Origin: Psychroflexus salarius
GTDB lineage: Bacteria; Bacteroidota; Bacteroidia; Flavobacteriales; Flavobacteriaceae
Length of the DNA: 64,000 bases
NCBI RefSeq assembly: GCF_900129035.1
Contig: NZ_FQTW01000008.1
Coordinates: 1-64,000 of the forward strand
Direction: 5' to 3'
Shown: in pieces, positions 37,981 through 45,611 of the stretch
Layout: every line of letters begins with the position of its first letter
How positions within the stretch are numbered: the first letter of the stretch is position 1
Position numbers and translations under genes: made by a program
The notes under the pieces: generated by a model
What the model saw: only the letters and a program-made list of their open reading frames with translations
Told to the model about the DNA's origin: nothing
Database searches by the model: none

Positions 37981-37993
37981 AACTTTTTTTTTA

Positions 37994-38001
37994 CAAAATT
38001 A
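37994..38001 (-). promoter_or_regulatory. -7 element of cydAB
   Basis: On the minus strand the bases read TAATTTTG, a perfect TAnnTTTG. It lies 13 bp upstream of the cydA start and its last base is 37.5 bp from the centre of the palindrome at 38025-38038. Confidence 0.6.
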
Positions 38002-38024
38002 AAGCATTCTAATTCCTTTGTCGG

Positions 38025-38038
38025 GTAACTATTGTTAC
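38025..38038. promoter_or_regulatory. Crp/Fnr-family operator upstream of cydA
   Basis: GTAAC-TATT-GTTAC is a perfect interrupted palindrome. Its position relative to the cydA -7 element fits an activator bound near -41. The same pattern occurs upstream of the SQR and TauE genes. A weaker copy, TAACATTGGTTA, lies at 38053-38064 between this site and the next. Confidence 0.7.
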
Positions 38039-38066
38039 AGACGAAGTAAATTTAACATTGGTTATA

Positions 38067-38084
38067 TTGTGACTTTAGTCACAA
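38067..38084. promoter_or_regulatory. Crp/Fnr-family operator upstream of the copper-receptor genes
   Basis: TTGTGACTTTAGTCACAA is a perfect 18-bp palindrome with a 4-bp centre. Its centre is 35.5 bp upstream of the end of the plus-strand -7 element TATCTTTG at 38104-38111, the position expected for a class II activator site. Confidence 0.72.
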
Positions 38085-38103
38085 AAGAAATTCCAGAGCT
38101 TTG

Positions 38104-38111
38104 TATCTTTG
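38104..38111 (+). promoter_or_regulatory. -7 element for the small cysteine protein and TonB receptor
   Basis: TATCTTTG matches TAnnTTTG and lies 16 bp before the ATG at 38128. Translation cannot start at the upstream in-frame TTG at 38101 because that codon overlaps the promoter. Confidence 0.65.
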
Positions 38112-38127
38112 CAATAGAAATAAATCA

Positions 38128-38493
38128 ATGAAAAATAAAGCCATCTTATTAGTTATTTTAATAAGTCTTTTTACTTTAAAGAGTGGCTTTTTAATGTCTT
38201 ATTATTTAGCGTTCACTAACAATTTTATTGAAAACTTTTGTGCTAATAAAGACCAACCAGAATTAGAGTGTGATGGAAAGTGTTTTTTGTCTAAAATGCT
38301 AGATAAGTCACCAACTGATGATCACACAAGTTCTTTTAAGTTGTTTGTTGAAAATGAGCTTATTTATGTCTTATCACTTAATTCACTTTTTGGTTTTGCG
38401 CCAGTAGAGCCAAATTCTTCAAAATTTGCATACATTAATTTTTATAACGGCAGGAGCTTAGATAGCTTGATTAAACCACCAGAACTATTGTAG
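38128..38493 (+). CDS. Small cysteine-containing protein upstream of a TonB receptor
   Basis: The 121-residue product has an N-terminal hydrophobic helix (about 5-27) that is a signal anchor or signal peptide. After it come Cys38 (NFCANKD) and a C48-DGK-C52 pair followed by FLSKML. Small proteins with this N/D-GKC pattern recur next to TonB-dependent receptors in Bacteroidota as far as I recall, but I know of no established function. The cysteines and the neighbouring putative copper receptor suggest metal binding in the periplasm. ATG 38128 is chosen over the TTG at 38101, which lies in the promoter. Confidence 0.72.
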   Translation: MKNKAILLVILISLFTLKSGFLMSYYLAFTNNFIENFCANKDQPELECDGKCFLSKMLDKSPTDDHTSSFKLFVENELIYVLSLNSLFGFAPVEPNSSKFAYINFYNGRSLDSLIKPPELL

Positions 38494-38540
38494 ATTTTTC
38501 AGGATTCTATAATAATGTTTAATCAAGTAATTAAAAACAA

Positions 38541-40820
38541 ATGAAAAAATTGTATTTAGCAATGTTACTGTTATGTACAGCAGTAAGCTTTGCTCAAACT
38601 CGTGTATTTAAAATTGTAGATAAAAACACACAGAAAGAATTAACTTCGGCCTATGCCGAAAACACAACAACTAATGCTATAATTTATGCTACTGCTGAAG
38701 GCTTGGCACTTCAGGTACAACAAAGCTATCGCATTAAAAACTTAGGTTATCAACCAGTTGAGGTTGAAATTACTTCAACTACTCCAAAAATTATAGTGCT
38801 TCAGCCAAAAGTAAATAGTTTAGCTGAAGTTCTAATTACAGGTAATCGGCTTCAAGATCCTGTAATGACTATGGTAAAGCCAGATATTTCAAAATATGTT
38901 GTTCAACCAAAAAATGTAGCTGATTTATTTTCGGGACTAAATGGGTTCTCGTTAATAAAACGCGGTAATTACGCTATAGATCCAAGCTTTAGAGCAGCTC
39001 AGTACGAACAACTCAATATTCAATATGATGGAGGCACTAAAGTTATGCATGCATGTCCTAATCGTATGGATCCTATAACTAGTCACGTTTCACCAGAAGA
39101 AATTGCTAAAATTGAAGTTATTAAAGGTCCGTTTAGTATGCGTTATGGCGCTACTTTTGGTGGTGTTGTGAATTTAGTTACGCAATCAGCTCAAAACTAC
39201 AAGCAAGGCGTTTCTGGATCTGTATCTTCAGGTTATGAAACCAATGGAAATGCTTTAACCACAATGGCTAAAGTGAATTACGTTGATGAAAAGTTTGATT
39301 TAGGTGTCAACTATGGTTACCGCGATTTCGGTAACTACGAAGATGGCTCTAATACCGAGATACCAAGTAGTTTTAGAAGTATTGATTACGGCATAAATTT
39401 AGGTTATAATTTTACCGAGCAACAACGACTTCAACTTAATTGGCGTCAATCATTTGGTCGTGATGTTTTACATGCTTCTTTGCCTATGGATACAGAATAT
39501 GACGATTCATCTATTGCTTCTTTAGATTATCATATTAAGGAATTATCTGAAGGTGTTAATGCTTTAAAATTTAAGTTATATTATTCATTTGTTGACCATT
39601 TAATGACAAATGAAAATAGACCAAATCGATCAATAGTTGAAGCAAGTTCGCCAGTAGAGTCCATAACAACTGGCGGTAAATTAGAAGTTGATTGGCAATT
39701 ATCTGAAGAAATTCGAGTATTTAGTGGTTTTGATGCACAACTATTAGCTAGAGATGGTTCACGAACACGCGTTGTTAAACAAAACATGATGGGAATGCCG
39801 TTACCTGAAGCTCAGGTATTTGTAGATAAAATTTGGCAAGATTCTTATGTTAACACGTTTGGTTTTTTTAATGAAGCCAAATGGAAGCTTTTAGAGCAAA
39901 CATCTTTAACATTGGGAGCAAGACTTGATTTAGTAACTTCAGATATTAAGGATCCAGAAGCCGATTTTGAAGACTTATATCCTAACTTAGGCGAGCGTGA
40001 AGAATACAACTTCAGTTTTACAGCATCTTTAACTCAAGATTTAAATGAATATTCAACATTAGAGTTTGCCTTTGGTCGCGGTCTTCGATCAGCTAATATG
40101 ATTGAGCGATATATCAATCATTTTTCTGTAGGTTCAGATCCTTACGAATATATTGGTAACCCAAATCTTGACGCTGAAGTTAATAATCAATTTGAAGTTA
40201 AATATGCTTCTAATTATGCAATTAATCATGGCTTTTTTAAGGGAATAAGTTTCGAAGCATCTGCTTATTATTCAATATTTGAAAATTATATTGCACCATT
40301 GATAGACACAAGTCTAAATCGGAAATATATGCCAAATCAAGAACCAATTCATCCAAAAGTGTTTAGAAATTTAGATGACGCTTATAAATACGGTTTTGAA
40401 ACTAGTTTTAACTTAGCTTTACCAAACGATTTTAATTTAAATTGGCAATCTGCTTATGTTATGACCAAAAATGAAGATCTTGATGAAGCTTTACCATTAA
40501 CGCCGCCATGGCGAAACAGGTTTACATTGGCATATACCACCAATACATTTTGGAGTGAATTAGCTTATCAAGTTGTAAGTAAACAAGATGAACTTTCAAC
40601 CTCTTTTGGTGAAGTTGAAACGTCAGCGTGGCAAACATTAGATTTTAAAGCTGGTTTAAATTATAAATCTTATCAATTTGGTGTAGCTGTACTTAATATT
40701 TTTGATGAATTTTATAATAACCACCTCAATTTTGCTTTTACTAATCAAGATGGTTTTTCAAGACGACCAATTACTGAACCAGGTCGAAATTTTAGCGTAT
40801 TCGCCAAGTATAAATTTTAG
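38541..40820 (+). CDS. TonB-dependent outer-membrane receptor, probably for copper
   Basis: The 759-residue protein has a signal peptide (MKKLYLAMLLLCTAVSFAQ), a short carboxypeptidase-regulatory-like N-terminal domain (about 20-95), a plug domain (about 100-235) and a 22-strand barrel ending GRNFSVFAKYKF. In the plug, H170-A-C172-P-N-R-M176-D-P reproduces the CxxxM arrangement that binds copper in the OprC/NosA receptors. This supports copper import, though the second OprC ligand pair was not located. It shares a Crp/Fnr-type promoter with the small cysteine protein 47 bp upstream. Confidence 0.85.
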   Translation: MKKLYLAMLLLCTAVSFAQTRVFKIVDKNTQKELTSAYAENTTTNAIIYATAEGLALQVQQSYRIKNLGYQPVEVEITSTTPKIIVLQPKVNSLAEVLITGNRLQDPVMTMVKPDISKYVVQPKNVADLFSGLNGFSLIKRGNYAIDPSFRAAQYEQLNIQYDGGTKVMHACPNRMDPITSHVSPEEIAKIEVIKGPFSMRYGATFGGVVNLVTQSAQNYKQGVSGSVSSGYETNGNALTTMAKVNYVDEKFDLGVNYGYRDFGNYEDGSNTEIPSSFRSIDYGINLGYNFTEQQRLQLNWRQSFGRDVLHASLPMDTEYDDSSIASLDYHIKELSEGVNALKFKLYYSFVDHLMTNENRPNRSIVEASSPVESITTGGKLEVDWQLSEEIRVFSGFDAQLLARDGSRTRVVKQNMMGMPLPEAQVFVDKIWQDSYVNTFGFFNEAKWKLLEQTSLTLGARLDLVTSDIKDPEADFEDLYPNLGEREEYNFSFTASLTQDLNEYSTLEFAFGRGLRSANMIERYINHFSVGSDPYEYIGNPNLDAEVNNQFEVKYASNYAINHGFFKGISFEASAYYSIFENYIAPLIDTSLNRKYMPNQEPIHPKVFRNLDDAYKYGFETSFNLALPNDFNLNWQSAYVMTKNEDLDEALPLTPPWRNRFTLAYTTNTFWSELAYQVVSKQDELSTSFGEVETSAWQTLDFKAGLNYKSYQFGVAVLNIFDEFYNNHLNFAFTNQDGFSRRPITEPGRNFSVFAKYKF

Positions 40821-40839
40821 ATAAAAATGGTTTGCACAA

Positions 40840-40869
40840 AAAAAGGTCAACTAATCAGTTGACCTTTTT
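40840..40869. terminator. Bidirectional terminator between TonB receptor and SQR genes
   Basis: AAAAAGGTCAACT (40840-40852) pairs perfectly with AGTTGACCTTTTT (40857-40869) around AATC, between two convergent genes. Confidence 0.9.
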
Positions 40870-40890
40870 GTTTTTTAGGTTGAAACTAAA

Positions 40891-42147
40891 TTAAACAGCT
40901 TCCCCTTTCATCATTTTATTCCAGTATAAATAAGGTAGTCCATATTTTTTAAGCATCCATAATCGCCAATGTTCCTTAGCAGAATTAAAAACTAGCATCT
41001 GCTTGAGTTTTGGATCTGGTGTAAAATTACCTTCATAATCAAATTCTGCAAGCGTCATTTTACCATAACCGGTTACTAACGGACAAGAAGAGTAGCCTTG
41101 ATAAGAATCATTATTCGCTTCTTGATTACTCATGAGTTTTAAAATGTTGTCAACTAAAACAGGTACTTGCTTTCTTATGGCTGCACCAGTTTTAGCCGTA
41201 GGTAAGCCAGCAACATCACCTAGCCCAAAAATAGTTGGATATTTATTATGTTGAAGTGTATTGATATTGACATCAAGCCACCCATCTTTATTGGCCAATT
41301 CAGAATCACGAACAAATTTTGGTGCAGCTTGAGGTGGAGCGATATGCAGCATGTCAAATGGAACTTCTATATTAGCTACCCCGCTAATTTTTTCACCAAT
41401 TTCTTTAGATTCATTGGTTACACATTGGTTTTCATCATCTCCTGTGTATGAGAAAATAATTTTTTTGTTTTTTGCATCAATATGTCTTGGTGCATAAAAC
41501 GGTTTGAACACCATACCGTAACGTTCTACAACTCTAGTTAAAGTATCACGAATAGGCTTAACACCAAATAGCACTGAACCAGGCGTAGCAAACACAACTT
41601 TAGAGTCGATTTTGTTTTTTCTAAAATAATCTGCAGCTAAATAGGCAATTTTTTGTGGAGCTCCACCGCACTTTATAGGAGTTGTAGGTTGAGTGAAAAT
41701 AGCATTACCACCTTTAAAGTTTTTAATGACTTCCCAAGTGTGTTTAGGGTCGGTATAATTACTACAAACCACACCTTTACCTAAAGACTCTTCAAGACCG
41801 TCAATTTGTTTAGGGTCCATAACTAAACCTGGAGATACAACTAAATATTTGTAACCAATAGAACCATTGTTTTTGGTTTCGACAATGTTTTCTGTAGCAT
41901 TAAATTTCGTGGCATAATCCTTAATCCATTTAGCGCCTTCCGGAATTAAGTCTTTCATTGGTTTAGCAGTATCTTCATAATTGTAAGTTCCTGCACCAAC
42001 TAAAGTCCAAGCTGGCTGATAATAATGGGTGTCAGCTGGCTCTATGATAGCAATGTCTAATGTTTTGTCTTTTTTTAGAAGTTGCGCAGCCGTCATGATG
42101 CCGCCTGTACCACCTCCGATAATTAAAATATCATGTGATGAGTTCAT
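40891..42147 (-). CDS. sqr: Sulfide:quinone oxidoreductase
   Basis: The 418-residue FAD enzyme of the membrane surface oxidises sulfide and reduces quinone. It has the Rossmann motif ILIIGGGTGGIMTA at the N terminus, a second nucleotide region, and three cysteines placed as in characterised SQRs: Cys128 (GVVCSNY), Cys160 (PTTPIKCGGAPQK) and Cys355 (SSCPLVTGYGK). The last two are the pair that forms the polysulfide bridge. Its promoter carries a Crp/Fnr-type palindrome at 42201-42214. It may detoxify sulfide or feed electrons to cytochrome bd. Confidence 0.9.
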   Translation of the reverse strand: MNSSHDILIIGGGTGGIMTAAQLLKKDKTLDIAIIEPADTHYYQPAWTLVGAGTYNYEDTAKPMKDLIPEGAKWIKDYATKFNATENIVETKNNGSIGYKYLVVSPGLVMDPKQIDGLEESLGKGVVCSNYTDPKHTWEVIKNFKGGNAIFTQPTTPIKCGGAPQKIAYLAADYFRKNKIDSKVVFATPGSVLFGVKPIRDTLTRVVERYGMVFKPFYAPRHIDAKNKKIIFSYTGDDENQCVTNESKEIGEKISGVANIEVPFDMLHIAPPQAAPKFVRDSELANKDGWLDVNINTLQHNKYPTIFGLGDVAGLPTAKTGAAIRKQVPVLVDNILKLMSNQEANNDSYQGYSSCPLVTGYGKMTLAEFDYEGNFTPDPKLKQMLVFNSAKEHWRLWMLKKYGLPYLYWNKMMKGEAV

Positions 42148-42200
42148 AAGAAGTTTTATTTAAAATTTAATAAAATTATGAAAAATCTATAACGTTATAT

Positions 42201-42214
42201 GTAACTAAAGTTAC
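42201..42214. promoter_or_regulatory. Crp/Fnr-family operator upstream of sqr
   Basis: GTAAC-TAAA-GTTAC, extending to a 16-bp palindrome TGTAACTAAAGTTACA. A minus-strand -7-like TAATTTTA (42171-42178) ends 36.5 bp from its centre. A second palindrome, ATAACGTTAT, lies between them at 42189-42198. Confidence 0.68.
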
Positions 42215-42247
42215 AATTGTTTAGCTTATCCTTAAGCAGATGGCTTT

Positions 42248-42928
42248 TTATTTATTAAGAATAAAATTAATAGCTGATTTTATATGTAAATCGGTAGTTT
42301 TTAAAAAAGGGACAACTGATTTTTCATCTTTTAATAGAATTGGGAGTTCTGTGCAGCCTAAGATAGCAGCATCAATTCTTTCTTGATGTGTTTTTATGAG
42401 TTCTTTATAAAATTGTTTAGCTTCAGATGTAAACTGGCCTTGTGTGAGTTCTTTAGAAACGTAATAATGAGACTTATTAATATTACTTTCAGAAGGAATG
42501 ACAATTTTCAAACCATAGTTTTCTGCTAGGTAATCTTTCAAAAAAGCTTTGGTAGTTGTTGGTTTATTACCAAGTAGTAATAAAGATTTGTAGTTGTATT
42601 TTTTGGCTTCTTGACCTATAGCGTCTGCAATGTGTAAAAATGGAATATCAATTTTAGGTTGTACAAATTCAACAGCCATGTGAGGTGTGTTAGCGCAAAT
42701 TATGATTGCTTCAGCACCGGCTTTTTGTAGCTTTTGAGCAACTTTTAGATAAGTAGAGTTAATCTCATCAATATCTTGCCGTCTCATAACATCTATATTA
42801 ATACTATAGATTAGTAACTCAGGATTAGCATCAAAACCAATTTGTTTACTAACACCTTCGTTAATCAACTTATAATATTCTAAAGTTGAATGATAAGAGG
42901 TACCGCCAATGAGTCCAAGTAGTTTCAT
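42248..42928 (-). CDS. Aspartate/glutamate racemase family protein
   Basis: The 226-residue cytosolic protein belongs to the two-cysteine Asp/Glu racemase family. It starts MKLLGLIGGTSYHSTLEYYK and has one catalytic Cys in IICANTPHMA and the other in AILGCTELPILL. The likely substrate is aspartate, by resemblance to YgeA/aspartate racemases, but relatives include hydantoin racemases and maleate isomerases. It is one base downstream of the carbonic anhydrase gene, so it belongs to the TauE operon; its link to sulfur metabolism is not obvious. Confidence 0.88.
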   Translation of the reverse strand: MKLLGLIGGTSYHSTLEYYKLINEGVSKQIGFDANPELLIYSINIDVMRRQDIDEINSTYLKVAQKLQKAGAEAIIICANTPHMAVEFVQPKIDIPFLHIADAIGQEAKKYNYKSLLLLGNKPTTTKAFLKDYLAENYGLKIVIPSESNINKSHYYVSKELTQGQFTSEAKQFYKELIKTHQERIDAAILGCTELPILLKDEKSVVPFLKTTDLHIKSAINFILNK

Positions 42929-42929
42929 A

Positions 42930-43700
42930 TCAAAAATGACTTAATTTAATGATTCTTCCATTCTGAGGTTTATGGTCGCGATAATTATTAATTGGCATAA
43001 AACCTCTCAGAAGTTCTACTTGAGCTTCAGATACATTAATTGGTTCTTTAAATACAAACCATGTCACATTTTCTGTGCAAGGCGGCGTGGTTAAAGAGCC
43101 TTTATAAGTAAAATAGTTTTGGTTTTCAGGTAGTGTAGATTGTATATCAAAACTTTTATTAATTAATTTTGATTCATCTTGTTCTAAGGGTAAAAAGCGC
43201 TCAAGAAATTCAAATGGTTCACTGTTTTTTCCTTCTTTTGCCATGATTCCTAGAACACATATTTCTCCTTCTTCAGAGGTGTGAACCAAATGTATTTCAA
43301 GTGGATAACGCACACCTTCAATTAAGTGTTCTGCTGGTTCATGAAAATGAAATTGAACTAAATTAAAACGTTTGTCGTTATAAATTAAATAATCTCCTTT
43401 CTCAAAATTGTATTTTATGGTATGTCCATTGTTTTCTACACTATGAATTTTCGTACTATCTGCATAATGTAAATCAAGTGGGTTTAGATTTTTGTCTTCG
43501 CTGAAGTTAACTAAGTTTATTGGAGATTGAAATAATCCGCTACATTGATTGTTTTTTTCTAGTTCGTCCCAATGTTCAGGTCCTGTTTCGCCTTCGTAGC
43601 TCCAATGGTTTTGATTAGCGTTTTTGTCAGTTGCACTTTCAGTACCACAACTTGTTACTACAATCAGGATAAGAAATATAGATTTAATTTTGTTCATCAC
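42930..43700 (-). CDS. Alpha-type carbonic anhydrase lipoprotein
   Basis: The 256-residue periplasmic zinc enzyme interconverts CO2 and bicarbonate. It has a lipoprotein signal with lipobox VTSC, followed by WSYEGETGPEHWDEL and QSPINLVNF. Zinc ligands are in VQFHFHEPAEH and the downstream LEIHLVH, and the substrate pocket in SLTTPPCTENVTWFVF. It overlaps the cytochrome gene upstream by 17 bp, indicating tight coupling within the operon. Confidence 0.93.
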   Translation of the reverse strand: MMNKIKSIFLILIVVTSCGTESATDKNANQNHWSYEGETGPEHWDELEKNNQCSGLFQSPINLVNFSEDKNLNPLDLHYADSTKIHSVENNGHTIKYNFEKGDYLIYNDKRFNLVQFHFHEPAEHLIEGVRYPLEIHLVHTSEEGEICVLGIMAKEGKNSEPFEFLERFLPLEQDESKLINKSFDIQSTLPENQNYFTYKGSLTTPPCTENVTWFVFKEPINVSEAQVELLRGFMPINNYRDHKPQNGRIIKLSHF

Positions 43701-44688
43701 TTTTAAAACTTATGCTCCAAATTCCTCTAACTTCGTTAGTTTGGTAACCAACTGCCTGATCTTTAGGATACAATTTCAATATTTTATTGTAGTCGCTTTT
43801 TGCAATTGTTTTATTTGGTGTACCATGGCATTTTAAACACATATTATTGGTTACAATAGGATAATAAAAGTTAGTTTGGCCATTATTTTTTTCTACAATT
43901 GGTTTGATGTCTTCACTGTTAGCTAATAAAGACTTAAACGTTTTAATATGTTTTACCTCTATGTTACTGGCAGCGTTTGAAGGATTTCTTGGCTGGTCCG
44001 TAACACGTTTGATTTTGACATTATGATAGTTAGCCATCGAGTCGGTGAGTGGTAAAGCTTGTTCGTTACAAAAACTTAAAGCATGACTAACGCCTTTTTT
44101 CTGAATAGCTCCCATTAAATTTTGACCTAAGACAGCTTTTGTAGATTTAGCATAATGCATACCTCTTTCTGCATCTGTTTTTGGTTGTGATTTACCCAGT
44201 TTTTTTTGTTTGCCTTTTTTTCTTCCTTTGCCCTTATGCTGTTTAAAATCACTTGGTTTTTCAATATTGTAATTATATAAATAGTGTGCAATAGCATTAA
44301 TATCTTTCTCTTTAAATACTTGGTAAGGCATGAGTCCAAATTTGTCTATTGCGCCTTTCATGATTGCTTTCTCTTTAGTTGGCTTCTCTAAAAATGTCCA
44401 TATTTTAGCCGTAAATTCTTCTTCTGAATTATATTTTTTTAGATAATGATTTTTAATTGCGATAAATGGAGGTGCAATCCTGTTTTCTTTTTTAGCTTTA
44501 GGATTATGGCAAACATAGCACTGATTTTCCATCAAAGTTTTCCCTTTAGAGGCTAACTCAGTTTGCGCTATTTCAGCTTCAGAAACATCTACATATTTAT
44601 TATTTTCATTTGCTTCAGTTTTAGTTGAAGTTTGACAACTCACTAGTGCTAATGAAATTACTGAAATCAGGCTTAATATTTTATTCAT
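43684..44688 (-). CDS. Lipoprotein fusion of cytochrome c and DUF3365 (Tll0287-like) heme domain
   Basis: The 334-residue lipoprotein (lipobox VSC at Cys18) has a cytochrome c domain with C57-YV-C60-H61 at residues about 45-150. A highly basic linker (GKGRKKGKQKK) at about 155-170 joins it to a DUF3365 domain with C284-LK-C287-H288. The conserved ALPLTDSMAN region lies in the second domain. DUF3365 proteins bind heme c and are suspected redox sensors or carriers. Placement between a sulfur-anion exporter and carbonic anhydrase suggests electron transfer in the periplasm; the donor is unknown. Confidence 0.85.
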   Translation of the reverse strand: MNKILSLISVISLALVSCQTSTKTEANENNKYVDVSEAEIAQTELASKGKTLMENQCYVCHNPKAKKENRIAPPFIAIKNHYLKKYNSEEEFTAKIWTFLEKPTKEKAIMKGAIDKFGLMPYQVFKEKDINAIAHYLYNYNIEKPSDFKQHKGKGRKKGKQKKLGKSQPKTDAERGMHYAKSTKAVLGQNLMGAIQKKGVSHALSFCNEQALPLTDSMANYHNVKIKRVTDQPRNPSNAASNIEVKHIKTFKSLLANSEDIKPIVEKNNGQTNFYYPIVTNNMCLKCHGTPNKTIAKSDYNKILKLYPKDQAVGYQTNEVRGIWSISFKSDEQN

Positions 44689-44695
44689 GTTTAAG

Positions 44696-45496
44696 TTATT
44701 TAGTGAATTCTTTAAAGATAATGTAAATTCCCATGACTAAGACAAACCAGCCAAAGCCTTTCTTTAGTTTTTTACCATCAATAAATTTGTTAAGCCAAAT
44801 GCCGATGAAGATACCAACAACTGAAAGTGCTGTAAAGCTTAAAAGGAAATTCCATTCAATTTCAAGATTCTGAACATCGCCAATAAAACCAATTAATGAT
44901 TTTATAGCGATGATCAACAATGAAGTTGCCACCGCTTTTTTCATAGGTAATTTTGCTAAAATCACCAGTGCAGGAATTATTAAAAATCCACCACCAGCTC
45001 CAACAATTCCTGTTAATGTACCTACAACAAAACCTTCTATAATAATTAATGGATAGTTGTATTGTATAGTTTGGTGCTCATCTGTTGCCTTATTTTTACT
45101 CTTTATCATTGAGTAAGATGCTAATATCATTATCACAGCAAAAAAGAGCATGATGGCAATATTCTTAGTAATTAAAAAACCACCAACACTAAATAACTCA
45201 TCTGGGATAAACGGGATTAAAAATTTACGAGTAACATAAACCGCAATAAAAGCAGGAATGGCAAAGACAATAGCTGTTCTAAAATCTACTAGTTTTTTTT
45301 GCATATTTCTAAACGCACCGACCAAAGAAGATACACCAACCACAAAAAGTGAATATGCCGTAGCGATTACTGGGTCTTCAGATAATAAATATACTAAAAC
45401 AGGAACAGTTAATATAGAGCCGCCACCACCAATTAAACCTAAAACGAGCCCTATAATTAAAGCGCCAACGTAACCAAGAATTTCTATAATTTCCAT
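44696..45496 (-). CDS. TauE/SafE family sulfite/sulfur-anion exporter
   Basis: The inner-membrane protein has about eight helices and the family's duplicated motif, seen at GLVLGLIGGGGSILTVPVLV near the N terminus and GTLTGIVGAGGGFLIIPALV in the second half. Relatives export sulfite, sulfoacetate or import thiosulfate-type anions. I place the start at ATG 45496 (MEIIEILGYVG, 266 residues). The longer frame from 45550 overlaps the Crp/Fnr palindrome and -7 element. The cytochrome gene follows after 7 bp. Confidence 0.9.
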   Translation of the reverse strand: MEIIEILGYVGALIIGLVLGLIGGGGSILTVPVLVYLLSEDPVIATAYSLFVVGVSSLVGAFRNMQKKLVDFRTAIVFAIPAFIAVYVTRKFLIPFIPDELFSVGGFLITKNIAIMLFFAVIMILASYSMIKSKNKATDEHQTIQYNYPLIIIEGFVVGTLTGIVGAGGGFLIIPALVILAKLPMKKAVATSLLIIAIKSLIGFIGDVQNLEIEWNFLLSFTALSVVGIFIGIWLNKFIDGKKLKKGFGWFVLVMGIYIIFKEFTK

Positions 45497-45513
45497 AGTA
45501 ATTAAATAAAATT

Positions 45514-45521
45514 CAAAATTA
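45514..45521 (-). promoter_or_regulatory. -7 element of the TauE-cytochrome-carbonic anhydrase operon
   Basis: On the minus strand the bases read TAATTTTG, identical to the cydA element. It lies 17 bp before the ATG at 45496 and ends 36.5 bp from the palindrome centre. Confidence 0.62.
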
Positions 45522-45543
45522 ACTTTATTCTTCAGTAGTAGCA

Positions 45544-45557
45544 GTAACATTGGTTAC
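45544..45557. promoter_or_regulatory. Crp/Fnr-family operator upstream of the TauE operon
   Basis: GTAAC-ATTG-GTTAC is a perfect interrupted palindrome whose inner 12 bases (TAACATTGGTTA) recur at 38053-38064 near cydA. The distance to the minus-strand -7 element matches the other sites; the distance to the plus-strand yqeY element (44.5 bp) does not. Confidence 0.7.
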
Positions 45558-45587
45558 AGTGCACTTTAAATACAACAAGTCTTTGCG

Positions 45588-45595
45588 TATATTTG
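45588..45595 (+). promoter_or_regulatory. Candidate -7 element for yqeY
   Basis: TATATTTG matches TAnnTTTG, 16 bp upstream of the ATG at 45612. Confidence 0.55.
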
Positions 45596-45611
45596 CTAAA
45601 AATAAGCAATT

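Noticed and set aside
38101-38127. TTG start for the small cysteine protein
   Set aside because: It overlaps the TATCTTTG promoter element; the ATG at 38128 gives a normal signal-anchor start.
42201-42214. Palindrome near sqr as a transcription terminator
   Set aside because: Its arms are only 5-6 bp, there is no T-run, and the same sequence recurs at three other promoters, so a protein site is more likely.
45497-45550. Upstream start for the TauE/SafE gene (18 extra residues)
   Set aside because: The extension overlaps both the operator and the perfect -7 element, so it would not be transcribed.
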